From contig CABMGE010000022.1 in the NCBI GenBank assembly GCA_902385625.1, positions 1 to 52,917 on the forward strand: a DNA stretch of 52,917 bases, written 5' to 3'. The position numbers were made by a program, and so were the translations under genes. Source of the DNA: an uncultured archaeon. Its GTDB lineage: Archaea; Nanobdellota; Nanobdellia; Pacearchaeales; GW2011-AR1. This document shows positions 25,451 through 33,899 of the stretch, in pieces; the first letter of the stretch is position 1, and every line of letters starts with the position of its first letter. The notes beneath the pieces are model-generated. The model was not told where the DNA came from. It did not search any database and saw only the letters and a program-made list of their open reading frames with translations.

Positions 25451-26002
25451 ATGGCACTATACTTTATAACAGGCAACAACAAAAAATTTGAAGAAGCAGA
25501 AAGGATAATTCCAGGAATTCAAAAACTGGATATTGATCTTTTAGAAATACAAGAGCTTGATCCTAAAAAGATTATTGAGGAAAAACTAAAAGAAGCAAGA
25601 AAAGTTCATTCTGGAGAGTTTTTTTGCGAAGATACCTCGGTTTATATCGAATGCTTAAATGGATTTCCAGGACCACTCATTAAATGGATGAGAAAATCAA
25701 TTGAAATTGAAGGAATTTATGAACTTGTTTCAAAGTATCCAAATAAAAAGGCAGTTGCCAAGACAATTATAGGATATTCTAATGGAGAGAAAATAAAATT
25801 CTTTGAGGGAGAGATTCATGGAAAAATAGTCAGTCCAAAAGGAAAAAGAGATTTTGGATGGGATCCTATATTTCAGCCAGAGGGACATGATAGAACAATG
25901 GCTGAAATGACGCTTGAAGAAAAAAATAAAATAAGCATGAGAAAACAAGCTCTTGAAAAATTAAAAGACTATCTTAACTCTTCTGGAAAACATACTGATT
26001 AG
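25451..26002 (+). CDS. XTP/dITP diphosphatase (HAM1/RdgB family)
   Basis: 183 aa. [10 protein letters not shown] at the start is the substrate/metal loop, then [21 protein letters not shown], and [10 protein letters not shown] near the end, the three blocks of the HAM1/RdgB house-cleaning pyrophosphatases. It hydrolyses ITP, dITP and XTP to monophosphates, protecting nucleotide pools. The start at 25451 is preceded by an AT-rich TATA-like region. PurA, an IMP-using enzyme, is encoded next, giving a small purine cluster. Confidence 0.9.
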   Translation: MALYFITGNNKKFEEAERIIPGIQKLDIDLLEIQELDPKKIIEEKLKEARKVHSGEFFCEDTSVYIECLNGFPGPLIKWMRKSIEIEGIYELVSKYPNKKAVAKTIIGYSNGEKIKFFEGEIHGKIVSPKGKRDFGWDPIFQPEGHDRTMAEMTLEEKNKISMRKQALEKLKDYLNSSGKHTD

Positions 26003-26209
26003 TTTGTTAGAAGTTTTTATTATTCCTGGAAATTTGAATTAATTATTGTCTTATTTTTATTTACCCCCTCTAAATTAATAGGGGAAGAAAGAAAAATAAG
26101 TGACTTTTTATAAATTAAAAGATTTAGACAATTTAATTTCTAAGAGAGCAGATTAGTGCATATTTTTATATAAAACATTATAAATCAATAAATTTATTAT
26201 AAAAATATA

Positions 26210-27616
26210 ATGAAAAAAGGCAAATCAACAGTTTTAATTGGACTTCAGTATGGAGACGAAGGAAAAGCAAGAGTTCTTGATAAAATACTAGGAGACTCAG
26301 ATGTTGTTGGAAGATTTAATGGCGGTGCTAATGCAGGCCATACTCTTGAATCTGATGGAATAAAGATTATCTTAAATCAAATACCCTCTGGAATATTTTA
26401 TCCAGATAAGCTTCTTTATATTGGAAGCGGATGTGTGCTGAATCCTGAAAAACTCAATAATGAAAAAAAGAGAGTTGAAAGTTTTGGAATAAGCCTTGAA
26501 AATAGACTTTTTATTTCAGGAAATGTTACATTAATTCAACCACATCATTTACTTCTTGATAGAATTTTTGGAAAAGATGTTGGAACTACTATGAATGGTA
26601 TTGGGCCTGCTTATTCTGACCAGGCACTTAGAGCAGAAGGCAGTAGAATAAAAAATATCAAACTTGGAGAATATTTGTCAAGTGCATCTGCAAGAGAAAA
26701 TGCAAAAGAAAACCTAATTGAAACAAACTTGCGATATAACTTAGAGCTATCAAAAGAAAACATAGAGGAGTCACTAGATAAGTTTGATTGCTATGTTAAA
26801 ATACTTGAAAGAAACTTGTCATCAGACCCATTATTCCTTGAGAAACTTGTAGAAGAGGGCAAGGAGATATTTTTTGAAGGAGCACAATCAGTAATGCTTG
26901 ACTCTGTTACTGGAACAACTCCTTATGTAACCTCAAGCAGGACTGTTGCAGCTGCTGCCTATACAGGAGGAGATTTATCAATAAAACATCATCATAAAAC
27001 AATCGGAGTTGCCAAGGCAATAATGTCGAGAGTTGGAAATGGCCCATTTATTTCAGAATATGGAGGGGAAAGGTCTGAGAAATATTGTGCAGAAGGAAAT
27101 GGAATGGCACATGTAAAAGAAGATGAATTCAAAAACAATGATCCATATAAACTTCTCAAGTCAGAAGATATGTTTGAATTTGGAAAAGGACTTAGAATGC
27201 TTGGAGGAGAGTATGGTGCAACAACCAAAAGACCAAGAAGAATTGGAATACTGGATCTTGTAATGCTTAGACAGAACTGTATGTTAAATGGAGTTGATGA
27301 ACTTTATATAAATAAATTTGATTCCCTCGGAATATTTAATGATAGTTCTCTTCCTGGAATTCCTCTTGTTTGTGCATACAGTCTTGATGGAAAAGAAATA
27401 GACTATGTTCCATCAACAATTACAGAATCAAAAAAAGCAAAACCAATAATTAGCTATTTGCCTAAATTTAGCGAGGAGATTTCCAGTGTACGAGATTATA
27501 GAAGTCTTCCTACCCAAGTAAAAGAACTGATAGGATTTATAGAAGAGAAAGTCAAAACAAAGATATGTGGAATTGGAGTTGGTCCTGAAAGAAATCAATT
27601 TGTTCAGATTCTTTAA
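26210..27616 (+). CDS. purA: Adenylosuccinate synthetase, divergent
   Basis: 468 aa. PurA makes adenylosuccinate from IMP, Asp and GTP. Conserved features: GDEGK with Asp16, His44 in NAGHT, GIGPAY, FEGAQ, VTSS, TKRPRR, NKFD for guanine, and GVGPER near the end. Several usually strict residues differ: GDEGKGK is GDEGKAR, GRPRR is KRPRR, the 'DK..R.G.R' stretch after GIGPAY is DQALRAEG, and QG-x-x-LD is QSVMLD. The length exceeds the usual 430 aa because of an insert at about 190-215. It is probably still a PurA, but its activity may differ. Confidence 0.85.
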   Translation: MKKGKSTVLIGLQYGDEGKARVLDKILGDSDVVGRFNGGANAGHTLESDGIKIILNQIPSGIFYPDKLLYIGSGCVLNPEKLNNEKKRVESFGISLENRLFISGNVTLIQPHHLLLDRIFGKDVGTTMNGIGPAYSDQALRAEGSRIKNIKLGEYLSSASARENAKENLIETNLRYNLELSKENIEESLDKFDCYVKILERNLSSDPLFLEKLVEEGKEIFFEGAQSVMLDSVTGTTPYVTSSRTVAAAAYTGGDLSIKHHHKTIGVAKAIMSRVGNGPFISEYGGERSEKYCAEGNGMAHVKEDEFKNNDPYKLLKSEDMFEFGKGLRMLGGEYGATTKRPRRIGILDLVMLRQNCMLNGVDELYINKFDSLGIFNDSSLPGIPLVCAYSLDGKEIDYVPSTITESKKAKPIISYLPKFSEEISSVRDYRSLPTQVKELIGFIEEKVKTKICGIGVGPERNQFVQIL

Positions 27617-27773
27617 TTAATTGAAAAAGTTTTTTCAATTAGTGAATTTGCTATTTTTATAAGAATGAATCTTATAAAAGATTTGAATTTATTACTGGAT
27701 TTTCAAAATGGATGGATTCTTGATTAAGTTTATATATTCTCTAGAATTAACTAATTAGTAAAAGAGGTCAAAC

Positions 27774-28220
27774 ATGAAAGACATTCCATTAAGTGAGATA
27801 ACACTTCGAAAATATGAAAAACCAGTTAATCTTGAGAAAAGAGAATTAATCAGAAAAATATGCCTTTCTCTTGGACTTTTGCAACTTGGAGACTCTCGGG
27901 ACATTATAGTTGATATTTTAATGGTGTTAATTGATTCTAATAAAACCAAAGAAAGACTTACTAGTGATGAAATAAATGCAAAAGTCGGGGAAATTCGAAA
28001 AAAATACAGCCTTCCGACAAAAGGACTTGCAGAATCAAATATAAGAAGGCAACTTAAAAGACTTCGCGATATGATGCTTGTTGATAAATCCGAGAATAAA
28101 TATTTTCTCTCAGAACATTCCTCACTTAAAGAAATATTTGAAAAAAGTATTGAAAAATTTGTTATTCCTCAGACAATAGAGAGGATAAAAGAGTATCTTA
28201 ATGAGTTGGATAAAGGTTAA
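27774..28220 (+). CDS. Archaeal winged-helix protein
   Basis: 148 aa. It opens MKDIPLSEITLRKYEKP, a stretch that looks conserved among archaeal HTH proteins, followed by LIRKICLSLGLLQLGDSRDIIVDIL (helices) and a wing region with SNIRRQLKRLRDMMLVDKSENKYFLSE, which looks like a winged-helix recognition segment. A transcription-related role is inferred from this pattern. It has its own TATA-like region about 30 bp upstream. I do not know its regulon. Confidence 0.7.
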   Translation: MKDIPLSEITLRKYEKPVNLEKRELIRKICLSLGLLQLGDSRDIIVDILMVLIDSNKTKERLTSDEINAKVGEIRKKYSLPTKGLAESNIRRQLKRLRDMMLVDKSENKYFLSEHSSLKEIFEKSIEKFVIPQTIERIKEYLNELDKG

Positions 28221-28308
28221 TTTTCCAAAAATTCTTGTATTGAATTATAAAAACTAATTAAATTTGGATAAGTAATATATAAAATAAAAAAAATAAAAAA
28301 ATGTATTA

Positions 28309-28356
28309 TTATATTTTTTTCTTTTTCTTAGAAGCTTTTTTCTTTTTTGCTGCCAT
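28309..28356 (-). CDS. Candidate 15-aa Lys-rich micropeptide
   Basis: The frame reads MAAKKKKASKKKKKI and ends in two stops (TAATAA). GGAGG lies 7 bases before the ATG and a TATA-like ATTTAAATAG about 70 bp upstream on the minus strand. The signals suggest real translation, but a poly-Lys frame in AT-rich DNA can arise by chance. Confidence 0.35.
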   Translation of the reverse strand: MAAKKKKASKKKKKI

Positions 28357-28450
28357 TTTTTTCCTCCATTATCCCAAGTCTCTTAAGTTTTTAAGAACCT
28401 TTATGATAATATATCGCTACAATTCTATTTAAATGTTTCTCAAAATAAAA

Positions 28451-28516
28451 ATGTCTCCAAGATTAAACCAGATTCTCCGTCGAGAATTAAAATTTCAAAA
28501 AATTAAAGAAAAATAA
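28451..28516 (+). CDS. Candidate 21-aa basic peptide
   Basis: MSPRLNQILRRELKFQKIKEK, about 20 bp downstream of a TTTAAAT box (28427-28433), as for a leaderless mRNA. It is divergent from the Lys-rich frame at 28309-28356. Very short, so weakly supported; the rest of the 28221-28578 gap holds only AT-rich sequence. Confidence 0.25.
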   Translation: MSPRLNQILRRELKFQKIKEK

Positions 28517-28578
28517 AAAATTCTCTTTTCAAATAAAAAAAATAAAATTTAAGAGATTATTTAATCAAAATAAAAAAA

Positions 28579-28797
28579 TTAATTAATCTTTAATATTTTT
28601 TCTACAAAAGAATTTGCTTCACCTAGAGATTTAAAACTGCCAAGTTCATAGCAATCAGACTCTAGTTCATCACTTGATCCGGTTGCAACAAGAAACTTTG
28701 CAATTGCTTCAAATGAATCATCTTCTTCTCTTATCTCAATTGCATAGATTTTATCAAGATCTATGTAAGTTGTATCATCAATTTTTTTCCAGTTCAT
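28579..28797 (-). CDS. Small acidic protein, function unknown
   Basis: 72 aa starting MNWKKIDDTTYIDLDKIYAI, an alpha/beta pattern with acidic middle (IREEDDSFEA) and a closing helix. The layout resembles small bacterial and archaeal proteins with a single beta-sheet, but no family is recognised. A TATA-like TTAATATTTATA lies about 25-30 bp upstream on the minus strand, consistent with its own promoter. Confidence 0.55.
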   Translation of the reverse strand: MNWKKIDDTTYIDLDKIYAIEIREEDDSFEAIAKFLVATGSSDELESDCYELGSFKSLGEANSFVEKILKIN

Positions 28798-28930
28798 TTT
28801 TTCACCTAATCATAATCAAAAATATTTAATATTTATATCTTTGGAATATAAATTTCCTTTAGAAAGAAATTTAAAGATAAGTAGAACAATAAGTAAGAGA
28901 TAAATTCAAAGATTCAAAGTAGGTAATAAA

Positions 28931-29113
28931 ATGGTAAAATATGATTTTGGGCAAAGACTTGCATATGCTACCCTTACATTTTTTGCTGAACTCTGTTTAA
29001 TATTAGGTGCAATAATGATAGCCAAAGATTATGTACCTAAATCCGCTGGATATGGTATACTTGCAATAATATTTGCAGTATCAATAAAAACTGCTTTAGA
29101 ACTATCAAAATGA
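28931..29113 (+). CDS. Small two-helix membrane protein
   Basis: 60 aa with two hydrophobic helices (about 11-28 and 36-55) joined by KDYVPKSAGYG. It resembles the small protein at 52208-52417 in layout (amphipathic start, two helices, a Tyr/Gly turn between them), hinting at a small membrane family. A GTAGGTAA stretch is 8 bp before the ATG. It ends 11 bp before a strong palindrome that precedes the uL1 operon. Confidence 0.6.
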   Translation: MVKYDFGQRLAYATLTFFAELCLILGAIMIAKDYVPKSAGYGILAIIFAVSIKTALELSK

Positions 29114-29123
29114 CTTTTTACCC

Positions 29124-29148
29124 TAAGCTTTTTCCATGAAAAAGCTTA
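29124..29148. promoter_or_regulatory. Palindrome overlapping TATA of the uL1 operon
   Basis: TAAGCTTTTTC (29124-29134) and GAAAAAGCTTA (29138-29148) are perfect 11-bp arms around CAT. The right arm overlaps the TATA box CTTATAAA (29145-29152). It may end the upstream small gene's transcript, or regulate the ribosomal operon. Confidence 0.55.
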
Positions 29149-29174
29149 TAAACCCCAATTGGATGAATTAATCT

Positions 29175-29257
29175 AGCCATAAACTACATCAACTAGTTCC
29201 TTTTTCTGGAACTTAGGTGCATAGGTAGTAGGCAACTATAGAACGGAGAATAAAGAT
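29175..29257 (+). promoter_or_regulatory. 5' leader of uL1-uL10-L12 mRNA with hairpin
   Basis: With transcription starting about 25 bp after the TATA, the leader is about 80 nt. It contains a hairpin CTAGTTCC/GGAAC(T)TAG (29193-29216) and ends with a GGAG ribosome binding site. Archaeal L1 can bind its own mRNA, so this is a candidate autoregulation site; the match to a known L1 target was not shown. Confidence 0.35.
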
Positions 29258-29887
29258 ATGTCAAACGAAGAAAATTTTGCAAATGCAATAAAAAAGCTAA
29301 GAGAAACAAAAGAAAAGAAGAATTTTGATCAAACAATAGATTTAATTGTAAATCTAAAGGGATTTGATGTTAGAAGAGAGGCATTTAATACATTTATACA
29401 ACTTCCAAATAAAGTTAAGAACAAAAGAATAGCTGCTTTTCTAGAAAAAGAATCAAAAGCAGTTGATACAATCAAAAAAGATGATTTCCCAAGATACAAA
29501 GAGAAGAAAGATATTAAAAAATTAATAAAAAAATATGATTTCTTTATTGCTAGCGCAAAACTCATGCCAGCCATAGCTACTAGTTTTGGTAGATTCCTCG
29601 GACCTGTTGGAAAAATGCCATCTCCACAGCTAGGTATTTTGCCTTCTGAAGAAGAACCAGTAATCAAAGCTGTAATTGAAAAAATCAATTCAAATGTAAG
29701 AGTAAGAGTAAAAGAACCTAGTATTAAAATTGGAATTGGAAAAGAATCATTAACAGATGAACAAATCATGAGAAATGCGATTACAGTATATGCAAAACTA
29801 ATTGAATTACTTCCAAGAAAGAATGATAATATAAGAAATATTAAAATTAAATCTACAATGGGAAAACCAATTAATGTTCAGTTATAA
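29258..29887 (+). CDS. rpl1: Ribosomal protein uL1
   Basis: 209 aa. The uL1 signatures are present: KRIAAFLEKESKA early, SFGRFLGPVGKMPSPQLGILPSEE in the middle, and the closing strand NIRNIKIKSTMGKPINVQL. uL1 forms the mobile stalk at the E-site and can repress its own mRNA. It is the first gene of the conserved uL1-uL10-L12 operon; uL10 follows 5 bp downstream. The length is normal. Confidence 0.95.
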   Translation: MSNEENFANAIKKLRETKEKKNFDQTIDLIVNLKGFDVRREAFNTFIQLPNKVKNKRIAAFLEKESKAVDTIKKDDFPRYKEKKDIKKLIKKYDFFIASAKLMPAIATSFGRFLGPVGKMPSPQLGILPSEEEPVIKAVIEKINSNVRVRVKEPSIKIGIGKESLTDEQIMRNAITVYAKLIELLPRKNDNIRNIKIKSTMGKPINVQL

Positions 29888-29892
29888 TAAAC

Positions 29893-30684
29893 ATGGCAAA
29901 AACAAAAGTTCCTACAAAAAAAGTGAAGTCAGTTCAAGAATTAGCAGAGCATATAAAAAAATCAAAAACTCTGATGATAGTTTCAATAAAAGGTTTGCCA
30001 TCAAGACAATTTCAGGATATTAAAAAATCAATAAGAGACAGTGCAACAATCAAAGTTGCAAAAAAGAATATTCTTTTAAGAGCAATTAAAGAATTAAAAA
30101 AAGAATCAATACTTTCTTTAGAACCTTATATTAATGATAGTTGTGCTTTTGCTATTTCAGACACAGAAGGGTTTGAACTAGCTGGACTTTTATCTAAAAA
30201 GAAAACTCCTGTTTTTGCAAAAGCAGGTCAAATTGCACCAAGTGATATTGAAGTTAAAGAAGGACCAACTGACCTTGTTCCTGGACCTGCAATTTCTGAA
30301 CTTGGAGCTCTTGGAATACAAATTTCAGTTGAAAATGGAAAAATTGCAATCAAATCTCCAAAAGTAGTTGTAAAGCAAGGAAATGTTATCAATGAAGCAT
30401 CATGCGCAGTTTTAATGAAACTTGGAGTACAGCCTTTTAGTGTTGGACTTAATCCTGTTGTTTTTTATGATATTGAAACAGAAAAAATATACAAGGAAAT
30501 AAAGATAGATTCAGAGGGTGCTGCAAATGAACTTAGAGATGCAGCTGCAAAATCACTTGGATTTGCACAGAAGATTGCATATTACTGCAGCGAAACAATT
30601 GGATATTTACTTGCAAAAGGAAATATGCATGCAAAAGCAATTGAAAATAAAACTCAAATAAATAAAGCGGAGGAAACAGCTTAA
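29893..30684 (+). CDS. rplp0: Ribosomal protein uL10 (P0)
   Basis: 263 aa. N-terminal rRNA-binding region (KSKTLMIVSIKGLPSRQFQDI), then the archaeal P0 insert domain with KAGQIAPSDIEVKEGPTDLVPGP and the helices that bind L12 dimers. It is shorter than typical archaeal P0 (about 330 aa), because the C-terminal spine with Ala/Glu-rich tail is abbreviated: it stops at INKAEETA, without the usual charged end. It anchors the stalk. The L12 gene starts 2 bp after its stop. Confidence 0.94.
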   Translation: MAKTKVPTKKVKSVQELAEHIKKSKTLMIVSIKGLPSRQFQDIKKSIRDSATIKVAKKNILLRAIKELKKESILSLEPYINDSCAFAISDTEGFELAGLLSKKKTPVFAKAGQIAPSDIEVKEGPTDLVPGPAISELGALGIQISVENGKIAIKSPKVVVKQGNVINEASCAVLMKLGVQPFSVGLNPVVFYDIETEKIYKEIKIDSEGAANELRDAAAKSLGFAQKIAYYCSETIGYLLAKGNMHAKAIENKTQINKAEETA

Positions 30685-30686
30685 AG

Positions 30687-30977
30687 ATGGAATACATTTA
30701 TGCAGCTCTATTGTTGCACAAACTAGGAAAACCAGTAGATGAAGAACATATGAAAAAAATTCTTCAGGCTAGTGGAGCAGCTATTGACGAATCAAAAGTC
30801 AAAAGCCTTATTGCTAGTTTGAAGGGTGTTGATATAGATTCAGAACTTGCTAACGCAATTGTTGCAAGCGCAGCACCAGCAGCCGGAGCATCATCTAGTG
30901 CAAAACCTGCAGAAGAGAAGAAGGAAGAAAAGAAACCCGAAGAATCTGTAGCAGGTTTAAGTTCTCTATTTGGTTAA
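30687..30977 (+). CDS. rpl12: Ribosomal protein P1/L12
   Basis: 96 aa. Dimerisation N-terminus (MEYIYAALLLHKLGKPVDEE), then an Ala-rich hinge (AAPAAGASSSAKP), a Lys/Glu-rich stretch and the conserved ending GLSSLFG, which binds translation GTPases. This is the archaeal P1-type L12. It is the last gene of the operon; a palindrome at 31009-31028 follows. Confidence 0.94.
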   Translation: MEYIYAALLLHKLGKPVDEEHMKKILQASGAAIDESKVKSLIASLKGVDIDSELANAIVASAAPAAGASSSAKPAEEKKEEKKPEESVAGLSSLFG

Positions 30978-31008
30978 TTATAATTATTTATAATACTGAA
31001 TAGAGAAA

Positions 31009-31028
31009 AACCTAATTATAATTAGGTT
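31009..31028. terminator. Perfect 20-bp palindrome after the L12 gene
   Basis: AACCTAATTA is followed directly by its complement, 32 bp after the L12 stop. It is the likely 3' end hairpin of the uL1-uL10-L12 transcript. No long T tract follows. Confidence 0.45.
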
Positions 31029-31178
31029 CATGCTGCTGTTTCAAATAGGATTAGAAAGTTCTGACATCAATTTAGAGAATTATATGACAAAAAGTATCTA
31101 ACTTTTGTTTTAATAACCTGTGTTTTATAGACTATAAAACCTTAAAAAGGAAGTGAATATGTTTAGTCTATTAAAAAG

Positions 31179-31721
31179 ATGGAAGAAAAAATAAACAGAG
31201 AGTTTGACAGGTATTGCAATGAATTGTACAATGTACTTGGAAGAGTAGATCCAATCCAAATTAACAATGCACTTGACTTACTAAGAGATGCAAAAACCAG
31301 AAATAGTGAAGTCTATATTATTGGAAATGGCGGAAGTGCATCAACTGCAGAGCATTGGGCAAATGATCTATTAAAACTTGGAAGAGTCAAGGCTGTTCCT
31401 TTAACTAATCTTGCAACAGTAAGTGCTTTTGCAAATGATGTAAACTATAGTTCTGTTTTTATTGAACAACTAAAAATATACTTGAAAAAAGATGACATAC
31501 TTGTGGGAATAACTGGAAGCGGGAATTCTCCAAATATTTTGGAAGCATTAAGATATGTTCATGAACGCGGAGAGAAAAGTATTGGTATTCTGGGTTTTGA
31601 TGGTGGAAAGGCAAAAGATCTTTGTTCTTCAGTGATACAAGTTAATTCAAATGATTATGGAATAATTGAAGATGTCCATATGACCCTTGGGCATTATTTA
31701 GCCAGAAGATTAAAGGAATGA
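31179..31721 (+). CDS. gmhA: SIS-domain phosphoheptose isomerase-like
   Basis: 180 aa, full GmhA length. NGGSAS (50-55) binds sugar phosphate, AEHW supplies His59, and the conserved GSGNSPNI and EDVHMTLGHYLARR near the end match sedoheptulose-7-phosphate isomerase. That enzyme makes heptose-phosphate for surface sugars such as nucleotide-activated heptose. Only this step is in the window. A TATA-like TATAAAACC is 45 bp upstream. A tiny frame (31159-31194) overlaps its start but is not convincing. Confidence 0.85.
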   Translation: MEEKINREFDRYCNELYNVLGRVDPIQINNALDLLRDAKTRNSEVYIIGNGGSASTAEHWANDLLKLGRVKAVPLTNLATVSAFANDVNYSSVFIEQLKIYLKKDDILVGITGSGNSPNILEALRYVHERGEKSIGILGFDGGKAKDLCSSVIQVNSNDYGIIEDVHMTLGHYLARRLKE

Positions 31722-31789
31722 TAAAAAAATTCTTCTTGAATAACTTATTTGGAAAGATTTAAAAATATTCAAATATCCGCTTAGTCTGC

Positions 31790-32236
31790 ATGGCAACAGT
31801 TATACGAAATTTAAAAGAGATTAGAAAAATTGAAGCAGGAAGATTTGTTGTTTTCAATCATAAAATACTAGGACTTAACAGCAATGATTTTTATAACACT
31901 GGAATTGTAATTCCGGACAATCTTTCTGAAATAAAAATGAATAAACTTGGAGACGAACTTATTGATTCAATAAATGAGATATATTCTTCTGAATTTATGA
32001 ATCAAATAAGAGAAGAATGTGAGAGAAAATATCCAAGATATATTGGATGGGATTATATGTGCCAGGAAATAGACGAGATAACAGGTCTTGCTTATAATTT
32101 ACCTCAAGGAACAGCTATTGTTTCTGCTCCACTACCTCTTCCAGAGGATAAAAGAGTAATTGAACTTGCAAAAAGATACACATCAGAAGTAGAAAAAATA
32201 TTCAAAAAAAGTTTATTAACCCAACTTTCTGTTTAA
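31790..32236 (+). CDS. Hypothetical protein
   Basis: 148 aa with an alpha/beta-type start (ATVIRNLKEIRKIEAGRFVV), central helices and a Tyr/Glu-rich middle. A segment with GWDYMCQEIDEITGLAYNLP is the most distinctive. No membrane helix and no motif that I recognise. It is followed 8 bp later by the zinc-ribbon gene, probably the same transcript. Confidence 0.55.
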   Translation: MATVIRNLKEIRKIEAGRFVVFNHKILGLNSNDFYNTGIVIPDNLSEIKMNKLGDELIDSINEIYSSEFMNQIREECERKYPRYIGWDYMCQEIDEITGLAYNLPQGTAIVSAPLPLPEDKRVIELAKRYTSEVEKIFKKSLLTQLSV

Positions 32237-32244
32237 AATATCAA

Positions 32245-32484
32245 ATGATACAATTTTGTCCGGTCTGCGGAAAAATTCTTCAAATAAAAGAGGAGAATGG
32301 AAAAAACATTGGTTTTTGTAGTTGTGGATTTAAAAGAATGTCTGGAATTGAATTAACTGCAACTGAAAAAGGGGATGGAAAAATAACCTCTACAGGAGAG
32401 GGAATAATTGAAAAAGACGAATTTAAAGAAGAGACCCATAAGATAGGTTATGAAGAAAAAAAGGAAATGAAAAGTGATTTTTAG
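32245..32484 (+). CDS. Small zinc-ribbon protein resembling the N-terminus of TFS/RpoM
   Basis: 79 aa. The N-terminal ribbon has Cys5, Cys8, Cys25 and Cys27 (CPVC and CSC), in the style of TFS/Rpb9 N-terminal ribbons (FCPVCGKIL). The second ribbon of TFS, with its acidic catalytic hairpin, is absent; the C-terminal half is Glu/Lys-rich and disordered. A role in transcription is possible, but a stand-alone zinc ribbon is also common among archaeal small proteins. Confidence 0.65.
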   Translation: MIQFCPVCGKILQIKEENGKNIGFCSCGFKRMSGIELTATEKGDGKITSTGEGIIEKDEFKEETHKIGYEEKKEMKSDF

Positions 32485-32486
32485 AA

Positions 32487-32951
32487 TTATTTTTCTAGAC
32501 TAATATCCTTTAAAGGAGGTTCTAAATTTGTGTAGCATCTTTTTAAAATATAAGGATAGGCTTTAAAAAATGTTTCTAAAGAAGGAATTATACTACCCTC
32601 TTCAACAGATTTTAACATACCATTCAAATTGTGGAGTTTTAAACTTCTCTCTTCCGGCTCAAAATGTTTTTCATACAAACCTCTTAAAAATTTCATTTTT
32701 TCATGAATTTTAATTAAACCTATAAGTTTTCTAAAATGCTCTGCCTGATTTAGATAAAATATTTCAGCTTCTTTTTTTGTAATGCTGATTTGGACATTAG
32801 CCCCTTTTCTATTTGCCAAATCTTCAAGTTGTGATGTCCAATCATTATACAGGTCAAATTCTTCATAAGCGGTTTTATATTCCTGGTATAATCCATGCAA
32901 TTCATCTACTAATTCTTGGTCACTTATTCCTTTTGTTGGAAAGTCTGCCAT
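32487..32951 (-). CDS. Hypothetical helical protein
   Basis: 154 aa, helix-rich and charged (for example ELHGLYQEYKTAYEEFDLY), no signal peptide or transmembrane segment, and no Cys motif beyond a single Cys near the end. It starts 1 bp after the stop of the gene at 32953-33300, so the two form a two-gene unit. The function is not known. Confidence 0.55.
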   Translation of the reverse strand: MADFPTKGISDQELVDELHGLYQEYKTAYEEFDLYNDWTSQLEDLANRKGANVQISITKKEAEIFYLNQAEHFRKLIGLIKIHEKMKFLRGLYEKHFEPEERSLKLHNLNGMLKSVEEGSIIPSLETFFKAYPYILKRCYTNLEPPLKDISLEK

Positions 32952-32952
32952 T

Positions 32953-33300
32953 TTATTTTTGTTTCGATTTTAAATCTGACAGCTGCATTCCTTTTAAAAA
33001 ACCTGCTAAATTTTCACCTGTCAGGGGTTTTACTTTAAATGTTTGAGCTACAATTTCCTCTGAAACTTTTTTACAGATATCTATTTCACCAAATGGTGCT
33101 TCATATTGTCTTGCCCTTACTGGACTTTGGACTGCATTCTCCCTAACATAAGACCTATACTGCTCTCCGAGTTTTAATGGGTCTGTATCATGAAGAAGTA
33201 TTTTATCCTGGGAAATAATTGCAAAATAAGACTTTGGATTAGCCAGACTAGAAACAAGATTCTGGAGAGGAAATAAATGCACAGGATAATCAATTATCAT
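32953..33300 (-). CDS. Hypothetical protein
   Basis: 115 aa starting MIIDYPVHLFPLQNLVSSL, with an alpha/beta pattern and one segment SYFAIISQDKILLHDTD. It is the first gene of the unit with 32487-32951, divergent from the MarR operon across 146 bp that contains its promoter and the MarR operator. No family was recognised. Confidence 0.5.
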   Translation of the reverse strand: MIIDYPVHLFPLQNLVSSLANPKSYFAIISQDKILLHDTDPLKLGEQYRSYVRENAVQSPVRARQYEAPFGEIDICKKVSEEIVAQTFKVKPLTGENLAGFLKGMQLSDLKSKQK

Positions 33301-33405
33301 GGTTATTAAAGATTATAAGGCGTTTTTAATAATTTATCTGATTGCTTTTATATAATTGGAAACAATATATATCAAAAGATTTAAATACTATTTAGTTATG
33401 AAGTT

Positions 33406-33430
33406 TAATAGTTATATAATTTAACTATTA
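33406..33430. promoter_or_regulatory. MarR-type operator over marR promoter
   Basis: TAATAGTTA (33406-33414) and TAACTATTA (33422-33430) are a perfect 9-bp inverted repeat with a 7-bp centre, 17-41 bp upstream of the MarR ATG. It covers the TATA sequence TATATAAT. MarR dimers bind such repeats, so autorepression is likely. Confidence 0.7.
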
Positions 33431-33446
33431 TATTATTTAATTAAAA

Positions 33447-33899
33447 ATGGAAAATAATAAATCTGAAGAACTAGTAAATGATCTGTTTATATCCGCTAAT
33501 TTGATAAAATCAATTCTTTTTAAGATTATAAAAAATAACAAAGAACTTGCTCCAAATCATTCAAGCAGCCATGTACTGCACATGTTGTATAAAAATGGAA
33601 TTATGACTATGACTGATATTGGAGAGGACCTATGCATCTCAAAGCCAAATTTGACAGTTATAATAGAACAGCTTGTAGAAAAAAATCTTGTCAAAAGAAT
33701 TTATGAAGAAAGTGACAGAAGAGTAATAAAAATACAGATAACTGATAAGGGAAAAGATCTCCTGATTAAAACAAAAAAAATAATAAAAGAAGAATTTAAA
33801 AAGGCACTCAGCAATTTAAATCAAAAAGATGTTGAAGATTTTTCTAAAAATCTTAAGAACATAAACGCAATAATAACTAAAATAAAACTAACAAAATGA
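33447..33899 (+). CDS. MarR-family transcriptional regulator
   Basis: 150 aa. A MarR winged helix: helices then SSHVLHMLYKNGIMTMTDIGEDLCISKPNLTVII, wing with RRVIKIQITDKGKDLL, and flanking helices for dimerisation. It overlaps the following surface protein gene by 4 bp (ATGA), so it is translationally coupled to the efflux operon. An operator with 9-bp arms lies just upstream. MarR proteins usually repress efflux operons and are released by small toxic molecules; the ligand here is unknown. Confidence 0.9.
   Translation: MENNKSEELVNDLFISANLIKSILFKIIKNNKELAPNHSSSHVLHMLYKNGIMTMTDIGEDLCISKPNLTVIIEQLVEKNLVKRIYEESDRRVIKIQITDKGKDLLIKTKKIIKEEFKKALSNLNQKDVEDFSKNLKNINAIITKIKLTK

Noticed and set aside
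29329..29769. Long minus-strand frame inside rpl1
   Set aside because: Exactly antisense to a conserved gene; no independent signals.
31159..31194. Eleven-codon frame overlapping the gmhA start
   Set aside because: Has a ribosome-binding-like GGAAGTG, but is too short to separate from chance.
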